Assembly: GCA_004555655.1 (NCBI GenBank)
Contig: SFHJ01000016.1
Coordinates: forward strand, 1-46,098
Source: Clostridiales bacterium
Lineage (GTDB): Bacteria > Bacillota > Clostridia > Oscillospirales > Oscillospiraceae
DNA: 46,098 nucleotides
Direction: 5' to 3'
The notes below the pieces were generated by a model. That model did not search any database. It was not told where the DNA came from and saw only the letters and a list, made by a program, of their open reading frames with translations. This document shows, piece by piece, positions 7,526-14,918 of this stretch. The translations under genes were made by a program, and so were the position numbers. How positions within the stretch are numbered: position 1 is the first letter of the stretch; every line of letters begins with the position of its first letter.

Positions 7526-8797
7526 ATGCGCCGCAGGCTCATTGAGCTGGGAAAAGATATCATCATCGCGCTGCTGACGCTCGCGATTGGGGTGCTGCTG
7601 CTTCTGGCGCTGCCGGTAAAAACCCTGACAGGCACGCCGTGGCTGGCGGCTGCCGTCAAGCCCTTTGCCGGGCTGTTCGGCATGAACGAAGCAGAGCTGA
7701 CGTATGTGGAAACGGCCGTGCCGGCGCCCAGCGCGGCGCTGCCGCTGGCAATTTCGGTACAAAACGAGACCGGGCGCTGCAGCGCCGTGTACGACGCGGC
7801 GGCGCTTGAGAGCATGTATGAGCCGCTTGGCGCGCTGCTGGCGCAGGCGCTGGACTCTGCGGCAGAGCCGCAGCAGACGAGCCATGCGAAGGTCTGTGAC
7901 GCGCTGCGCGCGCCGTCGGCCGCGTTTGCGTACTCCTCGGAGCTGACGGCCGACGTGCTGGCCGCGTGGCTGAACGCCTCGTGCGCGGAAAGCGGGCCTG
8001 CACGTTGGTTCATTCTCTCGCTTGACGGCGATACGGTGCGGCTGTATCTCGTGGGGCAGACCGCGCTGGTGTGCGATACGGCGCTCTCAGCCGAAACGCT
8101 TCTGGCCGCACTGGAGGGCTATACGCCCGACGGCAGCCGCTTCGCCTTTGAGGCGGCGGGCGGCTTTGCGCGCGTGGAAGCGCTCTCACTCGTGCCGTCG
8201 TCTCTGCCGGCGGTTTATGCGGCGGGCGCGGAGAACCCGTGCGACGCGCGCTTTACCGCCAATCTTGCCGCCGAGCTGGGCTTCAACCCCTACGGCGACG
8301 CAAGCTACACCGACACGCAGGGCAACACCACCTGGTCTGAGACCGACTGCACGCTGCGCGTGTCCGCTGCGGGCGAGGTGACGCTCAAGACCGCGTCGGA
8401 TGCGCCTGCGCGCTTTGCCGCCGAAGACGGCTCGCTTCTGGCGCAGCTCGAGGCGGCGCGCGCGCTGCTTGCGCGCATTACGGACGGCGCGACAGGCGAA
8501 GCGCAGCTGTATCTGAGTGGGTATGAGAAAACCGATGACGGCGTGGTATGCCGCTTTGACTATATCCTCGGCGGCATCGTCGTGCAGCAGTCTGCCGGGC
8601 CCGCTGCGGCGGTGCGCTTTACCGGCAGCGAGATCACCGGGCTGCGCGTACAGCTGCGCAGCTATACGCGCACGGCGGAGAAGCTGTCACTGCTGCCCGC
8701 CGCGCAGGCTGCGGCGATCATCCCGGCCGGGACGGTGCTGGCCCTGAGCTATGCCGACACGGCGGCGCAGCCGCTGCAGGCCGGCTGGCTTTCTTAA
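7526..8797 (+). CDS. YycH-like membrane-anchored regulator
   Basis: A 423-residue protein with one N-terminal membrane segment (about 11-32, rich in Leu/Ile/Ala) and a large extracytoplasmic part with a high Ala/Leu/Glu content. Start ATG follows AAAGGAGG at about 8 bases. Position right after walK, topology (short cytoplasmic tail, one anchor, large outside domain) and length match YycH/WalH, which regulates WalK activity in Bacillus. Primary sequence is too diverged for me to claim identity by eye, so the call rests mainly on context and topology. A perfect hairpin begins three bases after the stop codon. Confidence 0.6.
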   Translation: MRRRLIELGKDIIIALLTLAIGVLLLLALPVKTLTGTPWLAAAVKPFAGLFGMNEAELTYVETAVPAPSAALPLAISVQNETGRCSAVYDAAALESMYEPLGALLAQALDSAAEPQQTSHAKVCDALRAPSAAFAYSSELTADVLAAWLNASCAESGPARWFILSLDGDTVRLYLVGQTALVCDTALSAETLLAALEGYTPDGSRFAFEAAGGFARVEALSLVPSSLPAVYAAGAENPCDARFTANLAAELGFNPYGDASYTDTQGNTTWSETDCTLRVSAAGEVTLKTASDAPARFAAEDGSLLAQLEAARALLARITDGATGEAQLYLSGYEKTDDGVVCRFDYILGGIVVQQSAGPAAAVRFTGSEITGLRVQLRSYTRTAEKLSLLPAAQAAAIIPAGTVLALSYADTAAQPLQAGWLS

Positions 8798-8799
8798 AC

Positions 8800-8830
8800 T
8801 GTCTAAAAACTCCGTTGGAGTTTTTAGACA
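8800..8830. repeat. Perfect hairpin behind the YycH-like gene
   Basis: Fourteen-bp arms (TGTCTAAAAACTCC / GGAGTTTTTAGACA) around GTT. The inner part, ACTCC-GTT-GGAGT followed by four T, could act as an attenuator that lowers expression of the YycI-like gene. The core is related to the hairpins at 9925-9955 and 10060-10092 (shared GTTGGAGTTTT-type centre), which suggests one repeat family. Confidence 0.65.
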
Positions 8831-8903
8831 AAAGGCTGCGGTCTGCTGCGCGCATCAATTGGCCGGGCGAACACGGCCAATTTCCACACTTGCAGACCGA
8901 TCA

Positions 8904-8993
8904 GTATTTTTTCCGATGTACACGCCTCCGGAAAAAATGATCGACATTTTATTTCGCGCCTGCTGGCGCGAAACTCTGCGAGGCTGTTTTTCG
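8904..8993 (+). repeat. Two-hairpin repeat, copy 1
   Basis: About 90 bases made of two adjacent hairpins: TTTTTTCCG ... CGGAAAAAA, then TTTCGCGCC ... GGCGCGAAA, ending with ACTCTGCGAGGCTGTTTTT. A closely related copy lies in the opposite orientation at 9964-10050, on the other side of the YycI-like gene. The structure is that of a REP/MITE-like non-autonomous repeat. It ends about 20 bases before the YycI-like start, so it becomes part of the leader of that gene. Confidence 0.75.
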
Positions 8994-9012
8994 TTGAGAA
9001 GGGAGAACACGC

Positions 9013-9840
9013 ATGTCCGGGGCGAAAATCAAAAATCTCATCATTCTGATTCTGGCGCTCACGGTGGTGTTCCTGCTGGTGCTGGTCGTGCCGCTGCGCA
9101 TGTCGCAGTCCAGGGCCGAGCAGGCCCAGCACGCGCAGATCGCCGAGCTGTACGCGGGATATGACGTGCAGCTTGACAGCGCGGCGCTGCCCACGAGCGT
9201 GACGCTCTATACCATCGAACTCGGCGCGGGAGGCGAGCAGACCGCTGCGGCCGCGCTTCTGGGCGGCAGCGCGCAGCTGCAGGCCGACGCCACGCGCTAT
9301 GCCGCAGCGTACACGGCACCCACCGGGCGGTGTGAGTTTTCCCGCGCGGGCGGGTTTTATGCCGCGCTGACAGGCGGCGAGCAGACATCCGACGTGCAGA
9401 AGCACGCGGAAAGGCTGCTGCGCGAGATGGGCTATCAGGCGTTCAGCCTGTCCGCGTCCGGGGACGCGGACGAAGATGTGCAGCAGATCACGGCCACGCA
9501 GAGCCTTCTGGGCGTGCCGGTGTTCGGAGAAACGCTGACGCTGCGCTACACCGGCGGCGTGCTTACGCAGATATCCGGCACGTTCTTTACCGGCGGCGAG
9601 AACATCACACGCGTGAGCGAGGATGCGTGCATCTCGTGTGCGGACGCGCTCATTGCGCTGCTGGGAAGCCGTGACCGGCTCGGCTGGGTCGGCAGCCGCA
9701 TCGACCGTGTCCAGCAGGGCTACGTCTATACCGAGACGGCCGCCGGCACGCTGCGCTTCGTGCCCGGCTGGTGCATCGATACCGATACCGGTGCGTTTTT
9801 TGTGAGCGGCGCGACCCGCGAGGTCAGGCCGATGGAATAA
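9013..9840 (+). CDS. YycI-like membrane-anchored regulator
   Basis: A 275-residue protein with an N-terminal anchor (about 7-29, LIILILALTVVFLLVLVV) followed by an extracytoplasmic domain; the last third (RFVPGWCIDTDTGAFFVSG) resembles the closing strands of YycI-type folds. Length and topology match YycI/WalI, and the gene stands behind the YycH-like gene as in the Bacillus walRKHI order. Unlike that order, a 215-base repeat-filled spacer separates it from the YycH-like gene. AGAAGGGAG precedes the ATG. Inverted copies of one repeat bracket the gene, so the segment could invert or have been moved. Function by context only. Confidence 0.6.
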   Translation: MSGAKIKNLIILILALTVVFLLVLVVPLRMSQSRAEQAQHAQIAELYAGYDVQLDSAALPTSVTLYTIELGAGGEQTAAAALLGGSAQLQADATRYAAAYTAPTGRCEFSRAGGFYAALTGGEQTSDVQKHAERLLREMGYQAFSLSASGDADEDVQQITATQSLLGVPVFGETLTLRYTGGVLTQISGTFFTGGENITRVSEDACISCADALIALLGSRDRLGWVGSRIDRVQQGYVYTETAAGTLRFVPGWCIDTDTGAFFVSGATREVRPME

Positions 9841-9924
9841 AAAACGGCCGGAGAAGCCCGGGACCTTTCCGGCAGGGATGCAGAGGGCCGGAACGTCCGG
9901 CGGGAGCCTTGCGCAAAATAAGAC

Positions 9925-9955
9925 CAGCGGAAAACCCGGTTGGAGTTTTCCGCTG
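9925..9955. repeat. Hairpin repeat, GCGGAAAAC family, copy 1
   Basis: Eleven-bp arms CAGCGGAAAAC / GTTTTCCGCTG around a CCGGTTGGA centre. A near-identical element with 14-bp perfect arms lies at 10060-10092. The two flank the REP-like copy at 9964-10050. Confidence 0.7.
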
Positions 9956-9963
9956 CAGCGTGT

Positions 9964-10050
9964 CGAAAAAGCCTCGCAGAGTTTCGCGCCCGCAGGCGCG
10001 AAAGACATGTAGATTATTTTTCCCGGCGGCGTGTACGTCGGGAAAAATAC
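9964..10050 (-). repeat. Two-hairpin repeat, copy 2 (inverted)
   Basis: The reverse complement matches the repeat at 8904-8993 through most of its length, including the GCGCGAAACTCTGCGAGGCT block and the GTACACGCC-centred hairpin. Differences are scattered and often compensated within the stems, as expected for a repeat kept for its folded shape. It lies in the convergent gap between the YycI-like gene and the SpoIIQ-like gene. Confidence 0.75.
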
Positions 10051-10059
10051 ACTCAGCCT

Positions 10060-10092
10060 CCAGCGGAAAACCCGGTTGGGGTTTTCCGCTGG
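10060..10092. terminator. Hairpin repeat copy 2, possible bidirectional terminator
   Basis: Perfect 14-bp arms CCAGCGGAAAACCC / GGGTTTTCCGCTGG around GGTTG-type centre. It lies 8 bases beyond the stop codon of the minus-strand SpoIIQ-like gene and is followed on the plus strand by TTTTCG, so it could end transcripts from both sides. It is also a member of the hairpin family at 9925-9955. Confidence 0.55.
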
Positions 10093-10099
10093 TTTTCGC

Positions 10100-10855
10100 T
10101 TAGTCGATGAAATCCGCCGGGTCGATGGGCGTGCCGTTCTGACAGACGGAAAAATGCAGATGCGGCTCTTCGCCCGCCTCCAGAAGGGCCGTTGCACCGA
10201 CGGCGCCGATGACGTCGCCCGCCGCGACCGTGTCGCCGACCGAGACCGTGGGCATGGCCGCGAGGTTCGAGTACTGCGTGGTATAGCCGCCGTCGTGCGC
10301 GATGAGCAGCGTTGTGCCGAGATACTCGTCGTCGTACACCGCCGTCACCGTGCCGGCGCAGGCGGCCTGTACCGTTGCGCCCTGCGCGGCCAGAATGTCC
10401 ACGCCGTCATGCGTGCGCCAGTCCTGCATGGTCTTGTTGTAGGCCAGCTTTTCCATGCTGTAGCCCGAGAGCGTCTGCCCTGTGACGGGCCAGACGCGGA
10501 TCGAGGCGGCGGCCGCACGCACGGCGTCGTCGCCGGTCTGCATTGCGCTGGCGGGCGCGCTGGGCTCGGCAGGCTTGTCCGCAGAGCCGGATGCGCCGGA
10601 GCCGCTGCCGGACTGCGCGGCGGAAGAAGATTTCTGCTGCGCGGAAGCGGACGGGACGGTGGCGTTGGTGGCCACGGACAGCGTTTCTTCATTCAGGGAA
10701 TTCTTTTCGGATACGGCGCTCGATACAAAAATATAGCCCGAAATTCCTACTGCAAGGATGCACAGGAACAGGACTATGTAGTAGCCCTTTTCCTGAAAGA
10801 ATTTCCGGAACGATCTGGAACCGGAATGTTCGTTGTTGTTTTGCATTGTTTGCAC
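10100..10855 (-). CDS. spoIIQ: Membrane-anchored M23 (LytM) protein, SpoIIQ-like
   Basis: A 251-residue protein with a short cytoplasmic tail, one membrane segment (about 25-46), a Ser/Ala/Gly-rich linker (about 60-110) and a C-terminal LytM domain. Zinc ligands H149 and D153 (HDGVD) and the H232-L-H234 pair are all present, so it may be an active endopeptidase. Size, topology and domain place it with SpoIIQ, the forespore partner of SpoIIIAH in the engulfment channel; clostridial SpoIIQ keeps the zinc ligands that Bacillus SpoIIQ has lost. CGGAGG precedes the ATG by 8 bases. A general wall hydrolase under control of the neighbouring WalR system is the alternative. Confidence 0.72.
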   Translation of the reverse strand: MQTMQNNNEHSGSRSFRKFFQEKGYYIVLFLCILAVGISGYIFVSSAVSEKNSLNEETLSVATNATVPSASAQQKSSSAAQSGSGSGASGSADKPAEPSAPASAMQTGDDAVRAAAASIRVWPVTGQTLSGYSMEKLAYNKTMQDWRTHDGVDILAAQGATVQAACAGTVTAVYDDEYLGTTLLIAHDGGYTTQYSNLAAMPTVSVGDTVAAGDVIGAVGATALLEAGEEPHLHFSVCQNGTPIDPADFID

Positions 10856-10886
10856 CTCCGAGGGTAGTATGACCCACCGCCCGGAA

Positions 10887-10916
10887 GATTAAACCTGTTC
10901 TGGAAAAAATATATGC
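10887..10916 (-). promoter_or_regulatory. Possible sigma-F-type promoter for the SpoIIQ-like gene
   Basis: On the minus strand GCATA (10916-10912) is followed after 16 bases by GGTTTAATC (10895-10887). This fits the sigma-F pattern GYATA-N16-GGnnAnAnT with one clear mismatch in the -10. A CATACTA box lies closer to the gene, but would leave almost no leader. Weak evidence; listed because spoIIQ is a sigma-F gene in Bacillus. Confidence 0.35.
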
Positions 10917-11342
10917 TCAGCGCACGGCTGCGTCCACGCATACGAAATACCGCTCGAGGCAGTATTTCAAAATGCTGCGCCGCGTGACAAGGCCGATGAA
11001 CGCGCCTTTGTCGTCGATGACGGGCACGAAGTTCTGCTCGGCCGCGACCGAGACAAGATCCTCCACGCGCGTGTCGACTGTCACGGGCTGAATCGTGCGC
11101 CGCGGCGAGATCTCTGAAATGAAGTGGTTCTCCGTCTGCCGCATGTCCATCACGCACAGCCGCTTGAGCGCCCAGAGAAGGTCACCCTCGGTGATGACGC
11201 CGCAGTAGCCGCCGTCCTTGTCCAGAACCGGCAGCGCGGTATAGCCGGAATTTTCCATCCGCTCCATTGCCTGACGGATCGTCGCGCCTGCGTCGACATG
11301 CGCACACATGGCCTTTGGCGTGAGGAAGAACAAAATATTCAT
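10917..11342 (-). CDS. CBS-domain pair protein
   Basis: A 141-residue protein made of two CBS motifs: residues about 1-60 (MNILFFLTPKAMCAHVDAGA, VITEGDLLWAL) and about 75-140 (TIQPVTVDTRVEDLV, LVTRRSILKYC). Such paired domains bind adenosyl nucleotides and act as sensors or stress proteins; no fused catalytic domain is present. The start at 11342 has AAGGAGGG upstream; a longer reading to 11393 has no such site. It stands alone on the minus strand, after the murA terminator and before the SpoIIQ-like gene. The ligand and partner cannot be seen. Confidence 0.85.
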   Translation of the reverse strand: MNILFFLTPKAMCAHVDAGATIRQAMERMENSGYTALPVLDKDGGYCGVITEGDLLWALKRLCVMDMRQTENHFISEISPRRTIQPVTVDTRVEDLVSVAAEQNFVPVIDDKGAFIGLVTRRSILKYCLERYFVCVDAAVR

Positions 11343-11446
11343 GCAAAAGCCCTCCTTCTTCCTTAGTTTACCACACACGAAGCGGGAACGCATGACGAAT
11401 TTGTAAACTTGGGCCAGCGGTTTTCCGGCGCATGTTTTCAGAGGAC

Positions 11447-11474
11447 AAAAAATGGGACCCCCGGCGGGGGTCCC
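11447..11474 (-). terminator. murA intrinsic terminator
   Basis: On the minus strand GGGACCCCC and GGGGGTCCC form a 9-bp stem around GCC, followed by ATTTTTT. It begins 13 bases after the murA stop codon. Confidence 0.88.
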
Positions 11475-11487
11475 GTTTACGGTTCAT

Positions 11488-12780
11488 TCAGCCCGCCACG
11501 TCGGCGGTTGCGACCTCATATGTCTCGACTCTGCGGATATGTGCGCCCAGCGCAGCAAGCTTGCCGATGATATCCTCGTAGCCGCGCTCGATATAGTGCG
11601 CATCTTCGATGATGGTGGTGCCGTGGGCAGCAAGACCCGCGATGACCATTGCGGCGCCTGCGCGCAGATCGCACGCGCGCACCTCGCAGCCGTGCAGCTC
11701 GCGCACGCCGTCGATGACGGCGGTCTTGCTTTCGACCTGAATGCACGCACCCATGCGGTTGAGTTCGCCCGTGTAGCGGAAGCGGTTGTCGTAGATGCCC
11801 TCGGTGACAAGGCTCGTGCCCTCAGCCAAGGCCATGCACACCGCGATCTGCGGCTGCATGTCGGTCGGGAAGCCCGGATACGGCATCGTTTTGACGTTCG
11901 CGCGGCGCAGGCGGCGGTCACATTCGACGCGGATGGCGTCGTCAAACTCGGTCACGCGCGCGCCCATTTCGCGCAGCTTGGCCGTGATGCAGTCGAGGTG
12001 CTTGGGGATGACGCCCTCGACACGGACGCTGCCGCCCACTGCGGCCGCAGCCGTCATGTAGGTGCCGGCCTCGATCTGGTCGGGGATGATGGAGTATGCG
12101 CCGCCGCGCAGCTCACGCACGCCGCGCACCTTGATGACGTCGGTGCCCGCGCCGGAGATCTTTGCGCCCATGGCGTTCAAAAAGTTCGCCAGATCCACGA
12201 TATGCGGCTCTTTGGCGCAGTTCTCAATGACGGTAGTGCCGTTTGCCAGCACGGAGGCCAGCAGAATGTTCATCGTCGCGCCGACGGAGACGATGTCGAG
12301 ATACACATGCCCGCCCATGAGGCCGCCCTCAGGCGCGTCGGCATAGACATAGCCGCCCGCCTGCTCAACCTGCGCGCCCAAAGCCTCGAAGCCCTTGATA
12401 TGCTGGTCGATGGGGCGCACGCCGAAGTTGCAGCCGCCCGGCATCGCCACGCACGCATGGCCAAAGCGGCCAAGCTCTGCGCCGATGAGGTAATACGACG
12501 CGCGGATGCGGCGCACCAGCTCGATCGGAGCCGTGGCGTTGCGCACGCGCGAGCAGTCGAGCTCAAGCGTGTTGCGGGACAAACGGCGGATCGAAGCGCC
12601 CATGTCGCGCAAAATCTCAAGCAGAAGCCGGACGTCAGAGATGTCCGGCACATTTTCAATTCTGCACACGCCGCTTACCAGCAGCGTGGCGGGCAGCATC
12701 GCCACCGCAGCATTCTTCGCGCCAGAGATGGTCACGCTGCCGGACAGGGGCGAACCGCCGTCGATCATATATTTAACCAA
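11488..12780 (-). CDS. murA: UDP-N-acetylglucosamine 1-carboxyvinyltransferase
   Basis: MurA transfers enolpyruvate from PEP to UDP-GlcNAc, the first committed step of peptidoglycan synthesis and the target of fosfomycin. The 430-residue product shows the SGAKNAA block with K22 and the catalytic loop PGGCNFGVRPIDQHI with C117 in the place of E. coli Cys115, so fosfomycin sensitivity is expected. I chose the TTG at 12780, which gives MVKYMIDGG, the usual MurA N-terminus, and has AGAGGG 8 bases upstream. The first ATG at 12768 lacks a site at the right distance and a reading to 12888 would add a non-family tail. It has its own promoter (12869-12897) and terminator. Confidence 0.95.
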   Translation of the reverse strand: MVKYMIDGGSPLSGSVTISGAKNAAVAMLPATLLVSGVCRIENVPDISDVRLLLEILRDMGASIRRLSRNTLELDCSRVRNATAPIELVRRIRASYYLIGAELGRFGHACVAMPGGCNFGVRPIDQHIKGFEALGAQVEQAGGYVYADAPEGGLMGGHVYLDIVSVGATMNILLASVLANGTTVIENCAKEPHIVDLANFLNAMGAKISGAGTDVIKVRGVRELRGGAYSIIPDQIEAGTYMTAAAAVGGSVRVEGVIPKHLDCITAKLREMGARVTEFDDAIRVECDRRLRRANVKTMPYPGFPTDMQPQIAVCMALAEGTSLVTEGIYDNRFRYTGELNRMGACIQVESKTAVIDGVRELHGCEVRACDLRAGAAMVIAGLAAHGTTIIEDAHYIERGYEDIIGKLAALGAHIRRVETYEVATADVAG

Positions 12781-12868
12781 ATTCAAATCCCTCTTTGGTA
12801 AGAGTATTTCCGGTTTTGGCCTTCTTAGCAAAGACAAAACATGCCAGCCGCGCGCGGCGACTATTGGT

Positions 12869-12897
12869 AGTGTATCACACAACGGCAAAATTGTAAA
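12869..12897 (-). promoter_or_regulatory. murA promoter
   Basis: On the minus strand TTTACA (12897-12892) and TACACT (12874-12869) are separated by 17 bases. The leader of about 85 bases to the TTG start holds no clear riboswitch or terminator. Confidence 0.7.
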
Positions 12898-13119
12898 GAA
12901 AAAATGACAAATCGGAAACGCGTCCTTTCACTTTTTCCGCCGTTCTTCACGCATTTTCGAACATATGCGCGCTTTTTCCGGGCAAAAAACGACGATCTGC
13001 TGCCGCTTCCCTTTGCGCGCGCGCTCTGCTATAATAAAACAAAAAACGCAAGGGAAAACACTGCGGGCATTTTAAACTGCCGGTTGAGCTGCGGGCGGGA
13101 AAATTCAACTGCATTGTCC
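12898..13119. other. Intergenic DNA, mostly unassigned
   Basis: The gap between the divergent murA and ABC exporter promoters holds no credible gene. A consensus TATAAT at 13030-13035 on the plus strand has only a weak TTCCCT 17 bases upstream. If active it would give a longer leader for the exporter operon or a small RNA. I see no conserved riboswitch fold or terminator in it. Confidence 0.5.
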
Positions 13120-13148
13120 TTGCTTTACGGAAGAAAGCGTGGTACAAT
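13120..13148 (+). promoter_or_regulatory. Promoter for the ABC exporter pair
   Basis: TTGCTT at 13120-13125 and TACAAT at 13143-13148 have a 17-base spacer. A perfect 12-base palindrome follows three bases after the -10. Confidence 0.65.
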
Positions 13149-13150
13149 GA

Positions 13151-13162
13151 ACAAATATTTGT
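13151..13162. promoter_or_regulatory. Palindrome at the exporter start site, candidate operator
   Basis: ACAAATATTTGT is a perfect palindrome placed from three bases after the -10 box, at the predicted transcription start. That is a typical position for a repressor site. No regulator gene is next to the exporter, so the binding protein is unknown. Confidence 0.4.
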
Positions 13163-13193
13163 ACGAGGCTTCTGTGACACATAGGTATCCGAC

Positions 13194-14918
13194 ATGAAAT
13201 ACATTCTTTCGTTTTTAAAACCCTACAGGTGGCGCATTGCGGCGGCGATGGTGCTGGTCGCGGCGGCGACGGTGTGCGACCTGCTGCTGCCGACGATCAT
13301 GAGCGACGTGCTCAACCGCGGCGTGGCCGAGGCCGATTTCGCCTATATCGTGCGCTGCTGCGCCAAAATGCTGCTGGTGGCGGCGGTGGGGCTGGCGGCG
13401 CTCATCGCCGGGCGCAGGCTAAGCGCCGGAATCGTGGCGAATTTCAACGGCGATCTGCGCGCGGCGGTGTTTTCCCGCGTCAACAACATGAGCTTTGAGG
13501 AGTTCAGCGGGCTCGGCACGGCGGCGCTTCTGACGCGCTCGACGCACGACGTGGGCACGGTCTCGTGGGTCGCGTCGCTCATCTCGGGCAGCCTCATCAC
13601 CATTCCGGTGCTGCTCATCGGCGGCGTGGTGCTGGCGATGCGCAAGGACGTGGTGCTTTCGCTCATTCTGCTGGCGTTTGTGCCGCTGGTGTTCGTGATT
13701 GTGCTGCCCATCGGCAAAACCATCCACCCACTGCACCGGGAATCCGACAAATATATCGATATCCAGAACGACATTATGCGCGAGCGGCTGCACGGCATCC
13801 GCGTCATCCGCGCGTTCAATAAGGAGCAGGACCTGCAGGATAAGATCGCAAATGCCACGCATGTCATGGCCGAGAATATCATCAACGCCAATGTCCGCAG
13901 CGGCCTGCTCAGTCCGCTGGCGGTGTTCATTCTGAACGTTGCAGTGCTGGTGATGGTGTACGCGGGCGGTTTGCGGATGCAGGCGGGCGTGTCGGACGTG
14001 TCCGGCGGCGACATTTTTGCGCTCATCCAGTATGTGGCGCTGATCGCCAACGGCGTTCTGATGGCGGGCTTTGCCATTGTGATGCTGCCTGCGGCCAAGG
14101 TTGCGGCCGACCGCATCGGCGAGGTCTTCTCGGCCCGGGGCGTGCCCGAGCCCAACGAGGAGCAGGACATGACGTTTGCAGGCGGCATCCGGCTGGAAAA
14201 TGTCTCGTTCCGCTACGAAGGCGCGGACGAATGCGCCATCTCGGATGTTTCGCTGCAGATCGCGCCGGGGCAGAAAATCGCCGTCATCGGCGGCACGGGC
14301 AGCGGCAAGAGTACGCTTGTGCAGATGCTTCTGTGCTTCCGCAATCCCACGTCCGGGCGCGTGTACTTCGACGGCGTGCCGGCCGACACCATAAACCGCA
14401 AAACCGTCCGCAAAAATATCAGCTGCGTGCTGCAGAAAACGGCCGTCTACTCCGGCACCATCCGCCACAATATTGCCATGGGCCGCCCCGGTGCGACCGA
14501 CGCAGAGATCATGCAGGCGGCAAAGCTGGCGCAGCTGGAGGGCTTTATCGCCTCGCTGCCCGACGGGCTGGAGCACGAGATCGAGCAGTCGGGCAAGAAC
14601 CTCTCGGGCGGGCAGAAGCAGCGGCTGTGCATCGCGCGCGCGATTCTGAAGGACGCGCCGGTGTACATCTTTGACGATTCGTTCTCCGCGCTGGACTTTC
14701 TGACCGAGGCGAATCTGCGCCGCGCGCTGAACGCCGCCATCGCGGGCAAGACGCAGATCGTCATCACGCAGCGCGTGACGTCCGCCATGCACGCAGACCA
14801 GATCTTTGTGATGGACCGCGGCCGTCTTGTCGACCACGGCACCCACACCGAGCTTATCGCGCGCTGCAGCATTTACCGCGAGATCTACGCCTCGCAGACA
14901 GGAGGCGAGCAGGCATGA
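13194..14918 (+). CDS. ABC exporter half-transporter, degenerate-site subunit
   Basis: A 574-residue half-transporter of the multidrug/lipid exporter type: six membrane helices in residues about 1-310, then one ATPase domain. Walker A is GGTGSGKST and the signature is LSGGQKQ. The Walker B run VYIFDDSFSALD carries Asp where the catalytic Glu is normally found, so one of the two composite ATP sites should be degenerate. This matches heterodimeric exporters such as BmrCD and TM287/288. It overlaps the partner gene by ATGA. The ribosome binding site is poor (AGGT). Substrates are unknown. Confidence 0.92.
   Translation: MKYILSFLKPYRWRIAAAMVLVAAATVCDLLLPTIMSDVLNRGVAEADFAYIVRCCAKMLLVAAVGLAALIAGRRLSAGIVANFNGDLRAAVFSRVNNMSFEEFSGLGTAALLTRSTHDVGTVSWVASLISGSLITIPVLLIGGVVLAMRKDVVLSLILLAFVPLVFVIVLPIGKTIHPLHRESDKYIDIQNDIMRERLHGIRVIRAFNKEQDLQDKIANATHVMAENIINANVRSGLLSPLAVFILNVAVLVMVYAGGLRMQAGVSDVSGGDIFALIQYVALIANGVLMAGFAIVMLPAAKVAADRIGEVFSARGVPEPNEEQDMTFAGGIRLENVSFRYEGADECAISDVSLQIAPGQKIAVIGGTGSGKSTLVQMLLCFRNPTSGRVYFDGVPADTINRKTVRKNISCVLQKTAVYSGTIRHNIAMGRPGATDAEIMQAAKLAQLEGFIASLPDGLEHEIEQSGKNLSGGQKQRLCIARAILKDAPVYIFDDSFSALDFLTEANLRRALNAAIAGKTQIVITQRVTSAMHADQIFVMDRGRLVDHGTHTELIARCSIYREIYASQTGGEQA

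Noticed and set aside
6293..7885. 530-codon minus-strand frame across walK
   Set aside because: Antisense of the kinase and of the YycH-like gene, with no family features.
8824..10197. 457-codon minus-strand frame over the YycI-like gene and repeats
   Set aside because: It crosses several hairpins and the opposite strand of a gene with good start signals. The repeated peptide pieces in it come from the DNA repeats.
12904..13204. Small open frames on both strands between murA and the exporter
   Set aside because: No ribosome binding sites and no protein-like composition; the region is better explained by promoters.
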